A stretch of DNA of 64,000 bases from assembly GCA_019096195.1 (NCBI GenBank), contig JAGTXK010000239.1:682001-746000 (forward strand), written 5' to 3'. Position numbers and translations under genes: made by a program. The notes beneath the pieces were generated by a model that was given only the letters and a program-made list of their open reading frames with translations, did not search any database and had not been told where the DNA came from. Below are positions 33,501 to 44,900 of this stretch, piece after piece; the stretch's first letter is position 1; each line of letters starts with the position of its first letter. This DNA is from Boletus sp. NGJ. Its lineage: Eukaryota > Basidiomycota > Agaricomycetes > Boletales > Boletaceae.

Positions 33501-34930
33501 AAGGGTGGCGAAGACGATTGAACAACTCGAGAATCAGTTCATGTCGCCCCCCGTTGTGGCCACTACATGTTTGACGATCGACCAGTGAGTTTGAGTCGGT
33601 CCGACGATTCGATGGCTGGTACTGAGATCGCGATAGCCCTTTATTTTCTCGGCGGACATTTGATTATTGTATCGTAGACGAGGCGTCCCAGATAACTCTA
33701 CCGACGTGCCTCGGTCCGCTGCGCTTCGCGGACAAGTTCGTGCTCGTCGGAGACCACTTTCAACTTCCGCCACTGGTAAACCACGTTCTCGGATACCATG
33801 ATGGCCGGGACCTGACATACTCTTTCAGGTGCGCAACCCTGCGGCGAGAAAGGGTGGCCTAGAGATCTCGTTATTCCGAAGACTGTCCGACGCCCATCCA
33901 CATGCGGTCGTGGACCTGACGCATCAGTATCGCATGAACGAAGATATCATGCTCTTGTCCAACAAACTCATTTATGGAGACCGTCTTCGGTGTGGCTCGG
34001 AAGCCGTCGCGAAACGGAGCTTGGTACTTCCTGACAAGAGATTCATCGAGACCCATCGTGGCGCGGGTGGATGTCTGTGCGACGATGGCCAATGCTGGCT
34101 AGCGCGACTCCTGGACGAACAGTAAGGGTCATTTTTCCAATCGCATTTACCCACTTAAATTCATACCGGGCCAGTTGTAAAGCCGTCTTTGTGGACACGG
34201 ATCACGTCCCCGCGTTCGATTCGCGAGTGGGCGACCTGGTCCAGAACGAAGTGGAGGGTAGACTCGCGTACCAGATCGTTGAAGCACTTTTGCAGAGCGG
34301 CATCGAGGAACGACAGATCGGGATCATGTCGCTGTACCGTCAACAGGTCAAGCTCCTCTCGCATCTCTTGCAGGGCAAGAAACACATTGAGGTTTTGACG
34401 GCGGACAAGAGTCAGGGGAGGGACAAGGACTGTGTGATCATCTCGATGGTCCGATCGAACGATCATGGACAGGTACGCCCGCCCATCATGCTACTCGTTA
34501 TCATCGTGCATAACGTGTCCTCCCTTTTGTCCAGGTCGGCGATCTATTGAAAGACTGGCGCCGCGTCAATGTGTCGTTCACGCGCGCCCAGTCCAAGCTG
34601 ATCATCATCGGTTCCCGCAAGACACTCGGTGCGACGCCGTTGTTGGCCGAGTTTCTGGAGTTGATGGACGAGCGGCGGTGGTTGGTTACGTTGCGAGAGG
34701 GTGCGGAGAAGATGCATCCGACGCTGGAGCCGCCTGAGATCATGGTGGTGGGCAAGCGGGGTGCGAAGCGGGCTGAGGAAGATCCGAGTCAGTCCGGAGA
34801 TGGCAATGGGCGTGTGTTGGTGGTGGGGACGCCACCAAAGAAGGCAAAGACGCCTCCGGCGCTGGCTGTGAGGGATGGGGTGTTGAAGGGACGGCCGATA
34901 TTGCAGGATGTGATCAATGGGGAATTATGA
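30597..34930 (+). CDS. DNA2: DNA replication ATP-dependent helicase/nuclease DNA2, 1250 aa
   Basis: Nuclease-helicase for Okazaki-flap processing and end resection. Exons are 30597..30833, 30881..31081, 31133..31225, 31276..31360, 31417..31826, 31878..32411, 32460..33404, 33463..33584, 33637..33775, 33829..34121, 34175..34472 and 34535..34930, and every phase closes. The N-terminal RecB-like nuclease shows [15 protein letters not shown] and FEIKTGR. Iron-sulphur cysteines are APQCRRK early and [10 protein letters not shown] later. The helicase shows Walker [11 protein letters not shown], Walker [49 protein letters not shown] and [14 protein letters not shown]. The intron at 32412 is GC-AG (AAG|GCAAGT). 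The 51-nt intron 31827..31877 keeps the frame if retained. The N-terminal extension carries a duplicated LLDGAE-x-WDW motif. Confidence 0.96.
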
Positions 34931-35961
34931 TAACATCTTGATTTACTGTTACGTTTGCTGTACGATGTGTGTATCGATAGGGCGAGTGGGGGGGGTTACT
35001 CATCGTTTAAAGCGTCTTGACTTGGACTCTTGACGATGTCTGTTGGAGGACGACCTTTGGAGCGACGTTTTCCCTCCAGTGGGCATCCAGCCATACGATC
35101 CCCGGCCTGCTCAAGGAGGTACTGTAGTATCATAATATCCGATGCAAACGCAGGATAGCTGGAAAACACGGTACTAGTACGAATCGACGTGACTACCTCT
35201 GCTGGATAAACTCGACTGCCACTTGTTTGTTTTCCTCACTCTCGGGCATTATTGTAATAATGAAGTCTGGGGGTGAGGGGAACAACCGTTCGGCTGGTCT
35301 GGCGTGCGATCAGGAAAAAAAAGTACTGATCTACAGCAGTCAATTAGTTCTGGTAGAGTCGCTGCCTTGACTCTTGAGCCAGCGAAACCCTTGCACCTTG
35401 CATGGTTGATATGCAACGCAATCCGCCAAAATATTGAATAAGTAGTAAATTTACACTCCGAAGGAGTCCCGGTGTCAAGATATAATATTAGGGGCTTCAC
35501 ATCCCCAACATCAATAAAAGGTTGGGACTACACGAGCATGGAGGAATCGGATGCATTAGTTTGAGTCCATGTATGATTGTTTCGCACGAGGAAGAAATTT
35601 GAACGTTTCTCCCGCAGAATTACGCTCTTGATGATTGGTAGGAGTCCGCGTCTATCTGCGAATGCACCTATTTGCAGCTTTATCGAGACCAAATGCGGGT
35701 TAATGAGGATATATCTGAAGCTGTACTTCCTGTGATCAAAGAATACATTGATTGCCTTGGGTGTACCGAAGTGATGATGAGAGCGGGCCTCGTGGAATAT
35801 TGCTCAAGGCGGTGGTATTCTCCAACGACTTGGTCTTGCACCGACTCCCGTGGGTACACGATTCACATGCACAGGTGGTCTGCGAAATGATCGGTGACGG
35901 AACACCACAAGCTATTAAATTAGGCCCGGGGTTACACGCTGCCGCAATCTGTACCTCATCC
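34931..35961. other. Intergenic, GGPP synthase promoter side
   Basis: Downstream of DNA2. The frame upstream of 35962 is open back to 35752 but unrelated to the family, so it is taken as 5' leader. No other gene. Confidence 0.45.
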
Positions 35962-37235
35962 ATGTCGACCACAAACCTCTCAAATCTCCTTCAGCCCCTC
36001 CGAAACCCTCCAGAATGGTCAGAATCCTCAGAATCAGTCATCCTCGAACCATACGCATACATTACTTCTAAGCCAGGGAAGGAAATCCGAGCTTTGCTGA
36101 TCGAGGCGTTCAATAGCTGGCTCAAAGTGCCGCGTGCGCAGCTCAAAGTCATTTCACACGTCGTACGTATGCTGCACAGCGCGAGCCTCATGGTCGACGA
36201 CATCGAGGATGATGCACAACTTCGGAGGGGTCAACCAGTTGCCCATCGCATTTACGGCGTTCCCCAAACCATAAACACGGCGAATTATGTGTATTTTTTG
36301 GCATACAAGGAGCTCGCGGCGCTGAGGGGCCATGATTCGGGAGACGCGGACCGGGTCGTGGCGAACAAAGATCTAGATCTGGTGGTCACCGAGGAGTTGT
36401 TGTCCCTTCATCGTGGACAAGGTCTCGAGATATTTTGGCGGGATACATTGCAATGTCCGACAGAGAGTGAGTACATTGCGATGGTTAACAACAGTTGAGC
36501 GTACTGTTGCCAGGTGATAGCATCGCTGTGACTAACCTCCGTGGCAGAGACTGGCGGTTTGTTCAGAATCGCGATCAAGTTGATGATGGCATGTGCGACC
36601 AAGAACGTGACCGTGTAAGAACGATTTTCTTTCCCAGAGGGTTTATTAATCGCCTTTGGTATTAGCGACTACATCCCTCTAGTCAATCTCTTTGGCGTAT
36701 ACTTTCAGATCAGAGATGACTATATGAATCTACAAAGTACCGAGGTACCTGAGCGTCGTTGCCCTTTACTATTCGACGATCCAGATGGATACTGATCTTT
36801 GGATATATATGATAGTATTCACAGAACAAGGGTTTCGCAGAAGACCTTACCGAGGGCAAATTCTCTTTCCCCATTGTTCATGGAGTAAGGGCAGACCAGA
36901 CCAACCGCGTCATACTGAGTGTGTTTCCTCTCTCACATCTCAAGGATCACAGAGCTGACTCTGCAACTTAGACGTACTTCAAAAACGCCCAACAACACCA
37001 ACGTTGAAGCACCACACCATCTCTCGCCTACGCGATGAGACGGGCTCGTTCAGCTATACATTGAAGATAATGAGACAACTTGAACAAGAGGTATGTGCAT
37101 TACAGCGTCGAATCGCGAGGATGGTAATGTTCATGCTCGTACGTCGTCAAGCTTCGCGAGGAAATTGCAAAGCTTGGGGGAAATAGTCAACTTGAAGCGA
37201 TCCTGACTTCTCTACATGTCGAGGATGACCGATGA
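35962..37235 (+). CDS. Geranylgeranyl diphosphate synthase, 327 aa
   Basis: Trans-prenyltransferase that condenses IPP with allylic diphosphates to C20 GGPP for protein prenylation and diterpenes. Exons are 35962..36493, 36548..36614, 36666..36744, 36816..36918, 36972..37090 and 37152..37235; all phases close and each join restores family sequence. The start [13 protein letters not shown] is chosen because the family begins this way. The first Asp-rich motif is [12 protein letters not shown] and the second [53 protein letters not shown] and [19 protein letters not shown] also match. The length is normal. The stretch [17 protein letters not shown] before the EELL helix is slightly longer than usual. 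Confidence 0.95.
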
Positions 37236-37469
37236 TCAATGCACGAAAACATAAAAGAACTGGATACAACTTTATGCATGTACGGGCACTGGCGTTCAAC
37301 TTATCGTTAATCGTACGCTAGATCACTTTGCTTGGGATGAATGGTCACGTGAGGTGTAATTATCCCCGCTATTTAGACGGTTCGAGCCGAATAAAAGCCC
37401 ATGCGTTGTTTCTTTACACTCGCAGAGCGACAGCGTTTTCATACCAGACCCATTGTTAACTGTAATTCG

Positions 37470-39251
37470 ATGTCGTTGGCTTTGTGCCGGTCCTGCAAGA
37501 ATATGGTAAGTTCACGCGCAGCACGCTTTCACCGGTCTGCTATTCGGGCGCTTTGTCCTGGCACTGTAAAGTGAGTGACGCGAATACGCCATGTCATGCG
37601 CGTTTTATTGACCCCTCAGAATCAGACCGTTTACATCGACACACATCTCCACCGCAGATGAACTCCCACTCTCCGGCGTCCGTGTCTTGGAGCTCGGCCA
37701 GCTAATTGCAGGTCCATTCTGTGGACAGCTTCTCGGGTAATGGACGCGACCGGAACAACGGTGGCCATGCGCTCACCATATCCGACAGCCATTTCGGTGC
37801 CGAGGTCATCAAAATCGAGCCCCCATCTGTCGGGGATCCGCTGCGAGTGTGGAGAGAACTCGACGTCGATGGCGTGAGTCCGTGGTTTCGGAGCCTGGGA
37901 AGGAACAAGAAGAGTGTGGCGATCGACCTGAGGCAGGACGAGGGAAGAGCGTAGGTGGCTCTCCCCCATCTGCTCGTTCACGCGTACCCATGGCCGCTTT
38001 CAAAAGGCTCGTGAAACGGCTCGCAGCCAAGAGCGATGTCATTCTCGAGAACTTCAAGCCAGGGAGTAAGACCACGCGGGTTGGGTTTTGGTGTTGAACG
38101 TTGCTGATGTCTCTCTTTTTTTTTTTTTGGTTTTCAGCGCTGGAGAAATGGGGGTTGGGTCCATTGGCGTTACATCCGCTCAACCCGTCGCTCATATTTA
38201 CCCGGGTGAGCGGATATGGACAGACGGGCCCTTGGTCATCCAGACCTGGATATGCATCGGTTTGCGAGGCGGAGTCTGGATTTCGGTATATCAACGGTCT
38301 CGTGGATCCAGAAACGAACTCATTATCCGGACCCCCTGTAAGGCCGAATATCAGCCTAGGGGACTCCGTCGCTGGGCTACATGCTGCCTTTGGGACAGTA
38401 AGAGTCTCTCTCAAGTTTGTTTTTGCTTTAATTCTAGACGGCGCACAGGTCTTGGCACTTCTCTCTAGGCAGAAAAAGGTCTCTAACGGAGAGAAGAGTG
38501 GTCAGACTGTCGACGTCAGTATCATGGAGAGGCGAGCTTCTGTTTCTTTTACTCTGATATTTAGTTGACCCACTTTACAGTATGTTAAACCTGATGGAGG
38601 GCATCATCCCAGAGTACGATCGCAAAGGAAAGGTACGAGTTCAACTGTACGATTTTCTTTCGTTGCCAACCCTTGACCTTGTTGCAGGTTCGAGGTCCGT
38701 CTGGATCCTCAGTGACCGGAATCGTTCCGACGAACGCGTACCCCTGTTTACCCTCATCCACCTCACCTTCTACACCAACCTATATCATCATTGGGGCGAA
38801 TGGTGACACGTTGTATGCGCGTCTGATGCGTGCCATCGGCCGCGAGGACCTCATCGGTCCCGACTATGCACAGAACCGGCATCGTGTTGTTCGCCAAGCA
38901 GAGATAGAGGAAGCAATCTCTGACTGGACGAGGGTACGACCCGCAGAAAAGGTGTTGCAGGTGTTAGACAAGGCCGGTGTTCCAGTCGGTCGTGTCGTCG
39001 GTGTCAAGGAGATCATGCAGAGCGAACACGTGAAGGCGCGTGGAGCTGTGGAAGACGTATGGGTCGGTGAGACGGATAGTGGGTGGAACGTCAAGATGCC
39101 AGGCGTCTTTCCAGTCTTGGAAGGATCTGGAGCGAAGACAAGATGGGCTGGTCCTGACCTCGGGCAACATACTGACGACGTTCTGATAAAAGAACTTGGA
39201 TTGGATACCAAGGAACTTGCACGACTCCGGGACTGTGGCATTATAGGATAA
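37470..39251 (+). CDS. Class III CoA-transferase (CaiB/BaiF type), likely mitochondrial, 465 aa
   Basis: Transfers CoA between carboxylic acids; closest in type to succinyl-CoA:glutarate CoA-transferase. Exons are 37470..37570, 37620..37736, 37789..37950, 38007..38065, 38138..38397, 38449..38531, 38581..38632 and 38688..39251, and all phases close. The first about 55 residues are Arg/Ser/Ala-rich without acids (MSLALCRSCKNMVSSRAARF), a typical mitochondrial presequence. The CaiB core shows LSGVRVLELGQLIAGPFCGQ, FGAEVIKIEPP, RNKKSVAIDLRQ, SDVILENFKPG, SGYGQTGPW and LGDSVAGLHAAFG with the catalytic Asp. The intron at 38532 has a GC donor (GAG AG|GCGAGC...TTTACAG). A Ser/Pro insert (SSTSPSTP) precedes TYIIIGANGD. 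The substrate is not shown by sequence. Confidence 0.92.
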
Positions 39252-39316
39252 GTTGATTCTACTTTGGTATTTCATTCTCTGTCTTTTCTGTTACAATGGC
39301 AGCACTTGACCCTAAA

Positions 39317-40603
39317 CTATAACCATAAGAAAGCAGTCGCGTTGAGCTCCTTTCCGACAGCGTTGTCGAGTTCAGCAATTTGTCGCAGTCTCCTGCCCCC
39401 TTCTAATCGCTCGTATATCTTGATTCCCCCGCCCTTACCCCCACTTCCAACACCACCGACGACAAGCCACTTATCATCCTCTCCTCCAAACACCATCCCA
39501 CGAACGTGTCGTAGCCCTGTGCGTTCCTCAGCCACTAGTTCTGGATGCTCCTCTCCCCTCTCCAAGGAGAAGACGGCAATGATGTCACCCTCAGGGTGTG
39601 GGTCTTCTCGATTCGAGATATAAATATACGCGGTGGGGAACGAGCGGTTCGGTTTTGGTATCAATATCTCAGCAGCCTTCATCTGACTCGGCGTCGGAGA
39701 CTCTTTGAGCGTCGACAACGTAGTCAAATGCGTCAGAGGCTGTCGACCGGAATGGAACTTGTATACAGCAAGCTCTGAGGTGAGCTCCAGCAGGATGTAC
39801 AACGTATTTCCTTTGTCGTTGGTGTCAGCTTCGTGTGAGACGGCTCCACGATGATGGTACGTACCGTGTATCGCGACGTGCCGAGGCCCACCACCCGTTT
39901 CAGCACTGATGAAGCCTCGAATGGCCCAATGTCCATCGGAACTCTCGGTGAGTTGCCATACTTTATCGGAGCCCAGATCAGGAACGAGGAGCTCCTTCTC
40001 AGTCGCGTTCAATGGGTTGAACACGGTTTGGTGCGGATGTGAGGCCTCCTGTCGAGATAGATCCCGACCTGGCTTTCCAGCCTCGAACGGCAACGCGAGT
40101 TTCCACAGTTCAGCGGGACGAGTGTACGGCGGACTCGTGGAGATCGGGACCGTAGCCAAGGTACCGCCATCGTACTAGGTCATCACCCCCATCCACCACC
40201 GACCATCCACGAGATGTCGACAAGCAAGGAGAGCGCCTTTTTTTTTAGTCCGCGATCGAAATCCCTTTGTACGACGTGGACTTACATTTCCGACGATGAC
40301 CTCGTGCTCCGCGACGATCAACGTGCAGGGAGAAGCGCCGCCGCTCGAGCACGTCGCTTCCTCCACTTTTCGGCCCTTGCCGTCCTTGTCATACTTGACC
40401 ACGACGATCTGACCGTCCTCCTGTTCCAGGCCGGTGAATATCAGCGACCTATCAGACGGGTGTGCGTCGATCCAGGATGGATGGTGGCCGACGTTGACTT
40501 GAGAGAGGAGCTTGAGCGTGGGTGTGCCCGACGGAGCGGGATCGAACTCGAGGGTATAGATCGAATCGGTGTACGATCCGACCAAAATCTTATGAGCGGG
40601 CAT
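39317..40603 (-). CDS. 6-phosphogluconolactonase-like seven-bladed propeller protein, 391 aa
   Basis: Lactonase family 10 / YbhE-type beta-propeller, cytosolic by lack of a signal. Exons are 40603..40286 and 40174..39317 with a 111-nt intron (GTAAGT...CCTAG). The start MPAHKILVGSYTDSIYTLEF fits the family; an upstream non-ATG extension is rejected. Blade signatures are VGSYTDSIYTLEFDP, SWIDAHPSDRSLIFTG, GNYDGGTLATVPI, HQTVFNPL, LLVPDLGSDKVW, GGGPRHVAIHG and ERTGLRHVRGM. Members act on 6-phosphogluconolactone or on cyclic muconate-type lactones; which one cannot be decided here. It is convergent with the CoA-transferase, 65 bp apart. Confidence 0.88.
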
Positions 40604-40839
40604 GTCGATAGTCGAGAAACGGGCGAGGACGCTCGACGATTGAGGAGTAGAGGACGAGTTGGACACGTCTCTATCGCGGTTCCCCTGGCTTGTTATCAGT
40701 GGTTTTGAAAAAACGTCGCAAGAATAGGCGGGTTGGGGTCACGTTTATGCTATCGTGTCCGGGTCCTGAACGACGTGTGGAGCCCGACATTTGTCCGCAC
40801 ATTCACTGTTCTCGCTAGAAACTCCCAAGCCAGGTCCTT

Positions 40840-41455
40840 GGTATCAGATTCTGGGATGAGGAGAGTAAGCGACATGTAGTCCTGGTGGATACACCGTGCT
40901 TTGACGACACGTTTAAATCCGACCTCGACATTTTGAACATGATTTCTGAATGGCTCAACTCAAGGTAGTGTATGGTGTTTACTAGGCCGCGTTTCTCGCC
41001 CACATTCTCGTCCCCACAGTTATAACAACGACAAACTTCTCTCCGGGATTTTGTATCTCCATCGGATAACGGACAACCGCGTGGCCGGTACGCCACTGAA
41101 GAACCTCCGCGTATTCCGAAAGCTTTGCGGAAAAGACGCTTTAGAGAAAGTTTACCTCACTACGACAATGTGGGATGAAGTAGAGCCGACGGTCGGCGAA
41201 AGGAGGTTGGATGATCTCAGTTCGGATTACTGGAAGGCGATGGTTTCTCAGGGAGCCCACATAACTTGCTGTAGGAGTGACGCCGACTTGCCGAAGGAGC
41301 TTATTCGACGTATCCTCGCGAAGGCGCTCGCAAGGTGCTGCTACAAGAAGAGATGGTCGAGCTGGGGAAGGAGCTCAGAGAAGCAGCTGCTGGGCAACAA
41401 CACCAGATCATACTAGCACCTGTGCCCAACGCCCTAGGTGATTGCGTAGCGTAAC
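40840..41455 (+). pseudogene. 3' fragment of an AIG1-like P-loop GTPase
   Basis: Two exons: about 40870..40968, then 41022 on (GTAGTG...CCACAG intron). The first reads VVLVDTPCFDDTFKSDLDIL, the G3 region of AIG1/septin-like GTPases with the usual Gly of DTPG changed to Cys. The second reads YLHRITDNRVAGTPLKNLRV and VYLTTTMWDEVEP, the family's conserved second half. The P-loop exon (GxxGxGKS) is missing upstream. In the last part the family tail (VLLQEEMVELGKELREAAAG) lies in the next frame, so there is a one-base frame change near 41330; the physical frame stops at 41416. The in-family frame runs to a stop near 41453. This is a decayed host gene. Its 3' end is the starting point of the segmental duplication described below. 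Confidence 0.75.
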
Positions 41456-43911
41456 TAGCGTTTGACGCCTAACAAGCACTGCCCACCATTCCTCGCAGCG
41501 CCTTGGTATTGAATATTGAATCGTTAGATTGATGGCTGATCGTGGACTGTGTTACGAAAGTGAACGTTTGAACCTTGGCTGCGACACCATCGTAATGGTT
41601 GGTAGAGAGGGACATGCCATAGTATCAGAAGCGACAACCCCGCGCATCGTCTGAATCAGATTCTTTATCCGCCACGTTGACCCGTGTCGCATCCCAGTCA
41701 AGTATAAGGTGGACTGTTCACCATCGACAGCGACGCGGGCAGAATTTTCCGAGTCGGCATATGATTAGCGAGCTCGTTGGGACATCGCCACACCTACATT
41801 TCTGATTGGGGGTGAAAGTTCACGACCAAATTACTTGCGGACGAACCTGCAGACAAATTAATGATGGATACCAGAGAAAAGCCGTCGGAATACACATATT
41901 CTACACCTTCAAGCACGTTCGTGGAACATTCACTCTGTAACGCTCCACGACACCAACCAAACCTTAAATGGACAGTTTATAGTAGTATTTTCACATTCGA
42001 CAGTGCTCGTTGCAGGTGCCTGGCCCATTTGCTGCAGACAAAACCCTCCCCTACTATCGGTACGTGTACCTTGATGTTTGCGAAGTGATAAGTGGATCGA
42101 TGTAAGAAGACACAGCGCCATCTGCAACGGCCTTGTTACTGAAGAAGAAGCGATGAGCAATCAGAACACGACCTCAGCGATTTCACCTTGCCGCGACACG
42201 TACACGTGACTCGAAGGTCTGCATAAGTGCACATCCGAAAATACCGGATGCTGCTGAAGACGGCGATATAAAAAGTCACTGGCGGCATAACCGCCAACTA
42301 GGAAGGCGTGCTACAGAGTATAATCAAGCCGCGCACATAGCGTAGTGTCAAAGTCTATGTTCACCTTGATCTGAATCTTCAACCTTGTTGCTGCTCGTCG
42401 CTGCTCCTCGAAGGCCTCGGCGATCGCCACCACAGAGGGTTCAAATAATTTGGCAACGTCTTCTCTGTACGAGCGTTCAAGAGTCAGTGCTATGAAATTC
42501 AATGTAAGGAGTCCCTTACCCAGACAACTTGAGCTGGCCAGAGCGAATATCATACTGAGGATCTTTGTCTCGTACAGTTCCGAACTTGATGTATTGCGGA
42601 TCGCCAGCGTCGCGGAACCTCAGCTTTGTAGTCTTGTCGAAAATATCTCTCATGTCCTTGACGATGTCGGGTGTCCCAAATCGTGAGTTGGCAAGTTTGG
42701 CTGTTGTAGAATGTGATGTTATAAGGGTCCTCGGAAGAACGAGCAGCACTTACCCTTGAGGAATGTATGGGCTCTTTGCGTGACGAAAACAGATCCTTGA
42801 AGGCGACCTATGAACACAACGGATTAGACAAAAAAAACCTGGATCGAACACGGAAGCTGTTACATTCCGCAGGTGCAATCTCTTTGAATTCCTTGGGAGG
42901 GGAAAGCTTGATGGAGTAGGCACTCAAGTCGATAGTATTGTCTCCAGCATCAATGATGACGATGCCCTGATATTCAGACTCCTCCTCAACCTCTTCTTCA
43001 GGCTCGTCGGAACTAACAATGGCCAGTTTAGAGAACGAGTCCGACGCCAGCACGTTGGTGACGCAGAACTGAAGACTGGCTTCCCCCTCGGTCAGTAAAT
43101 GAATTCGACTCGCATGTTCCTCCTCTTCGCTAGGAATCAGCCCTGCCATCACAGCGGCGCGGCGAATCTGTTGTTGTTGTGGGCCTTCCCATCCATTCGG
43201 ATGGGTGAGGATGAACTCCATGTTGTTCTCCATAGACTTCCACATCGAAGCACCACTAGCATGAGACTCGATGATGTAGTTGCGAGCGCAGCTGAAGAGA
43301 TACTGTATGAAATCCCCGAGAACTTGGATGGCACTTTTACCATGGGGAAGGGGTGGGAGGTCTTCGTCTTTGATGTGAGACGGCGCCAAATGCTTTGCTC
43401 GCAAGTGAAGCTTCCACCTAACAGCGTCCTGTAAAGAAAGGAACGACAAAGGGTTGTCTCTTCACCGAGCTCACCATTCGAGCTTGATCCAATGTTCATC
43501 TTCTGCTTGGTCAATGACTTGCTGCTGTAACGCCTCAGCGCCGACAGCTCTCACGTCGCCTTCACGGTCATAGTACAAGATGGACGGTATCTTGTTATCA
43601 CCTCCGACGTGTTCTTGGGCAGGATACCTGAATGAACCACAAGTCAGCGCAACTTGAACCCACCTTTTGCACAGAGTTTCGCTTACCTCGAAACCCCGAA
43701 TATCTTTGGAACCTCTCCAGGATCAAGAATGCAATATGAGATGCCACTGTATGTCGTACCAACGTCGAAAGCAAGCACTAGCTTGCGAGAGAGGCCACAG
43801 TACGGCTCGCGGGAGGGCATTCTGTGAGCTCAGGTCGCTGTGTAAGTTGAGAAGCTTGAAAGTTGGGAGGCACAAGTACCCCTGAAACCCAAGTCGCCAC
43901 ATCCAGGGCAC
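41390..43911. repeat. Segmental duplication, copy 1
   Basis: Near-identical to parts of 48235..51371: 41395..41670 matches 48237..48530, and 42059..43911 matches 49530..51371, with only scattered substitutions in the Hsp70 part. The segment in between is about 0.4 kb here but about 1 kb in copy 2 and is not alignable by eye. Copy 1 has therefore lost or replaced the Hsp70 3' exons. Confidence 0.85.
42054..43820 (-). CDS. Hsp70-like ATPase gene 1, truncated at its 3' end
   Basis: HSPA12-type divergent Hsp70. ATG at 43820 (MPSREPYCGLSRKL). The phosphate-1 loop is LAFDVGTTYSGISY. Then come VGGDNKIPSILYYD, KLHLRAKHL and the family hallmark THPNGWEGPQQQQIRRAA. The phosphate-2 motif reads IDAGDNTIDLSAYS where all paralogues have DAGGGT. 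DKTTKLRFRD and the adenosine-side HAFLVGGYAASDFL follow. Introns lie at the same places as in gene 3. After GAVSSYIDPLITSQTSR the sequence leaves homology and soon stops (near 42054). The whole C-terminal half found in the other four genes is therefore absent. It is probably an inactive duplicate of gene 3 (48826..51287). Confidence 0.8.
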
Positions 43912-44900
43912 TACAATAATCCATAGCACGACCTAACAACAACATCAGTATAGTGTGAAACTACTCTGATAGGGAAAACTGTACGTAGCATCTGATGGGT
44001 AGAGGACCACCGTGTCTTTACGTCGAGGATGAGCATGATAGCATCACGTCCTAGGACGATACTCAATAGTGGTATTCATGATGCTTGAATTTGGAATGAC
44101 CCAGTCGAAGTTCAAAAACATGCCTCCGCAGAGACCACCTCGACGGCGTTCAGCACGGCTGGGAGTCTGTAGGCCCATCAGTAAATTATCAAGTCACTTT
44201 TCGGGCTCTTAATCATGCCTTATCGTGGTTTAAGGTACTTTTAATAGCTTTTGGAGTGTCATGCAAATCCATGTAGAAGCAGCTAAAACTATATCTCTAT
44301 TCTTTTAGTGTCTTTTAGTGTCCTTTCACCATGCATTTGTGCTTTCCTGGCACACTTTCAGTTGTGAAAAGCAATCAAAATGTATTGAAAGTATCTGGTA
44401 TACTACTTACTAGGCTGAGTCTCCCTTGTAAAGGAGTCGAGATCCCACACTGTCCCAAGTCAGAGGAGACGACGATGAACCATGTGGTTTTTTGTAATGC
44501 AGTGCCATGGTCCGTCAAGCGGGCGCAAGTCTAAAAGAAAAGGTTGAGACTTTAGCGATACTACCTAGACCATGCCCGTAATAGTCCGAGGTGACCCTGT
44601 GACCAGCGGCTCCACACCAGAGCTTCTGGACAACTGGACGGAATCTTGCCGACTCAACGATATCATACTGAGACGACTATTATCTGGTTGGTGACTGCTT
44701 GTTTATTGTCATTCAAGTTTGCTTCCAAGTTTTGCGTGCCATTTGCGGCAAGCAGGTCGAAGGATCATTCTCCAGAAAACAAGCAGGGCAAAAAGTATAG
44801 TCATTCGTTGGGAAGCTCTGTAATCCGAGACTCCTATCACTCGACTGGCCATTCCCCAGGGTGTATCGTTCGACTATGAGTGACATGATTATGGAATACC
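43821..44900. other. Intergenic within the Hsp70 array
   Basis: Promoter side of gene 1 and 3' flank of gene 2. The duplication ends near 43911. A short direct repeat (TTTTAGTGTC twice) is at about 44305-44325. No gene. Confidence 0.4.

Noticed and set aside
35752-35961. N-terminal extension of the GGPP synthase
   Set aside because: The frame is open, but the family begins at the [13 protein letters not shown] start; the extension has no similarity.
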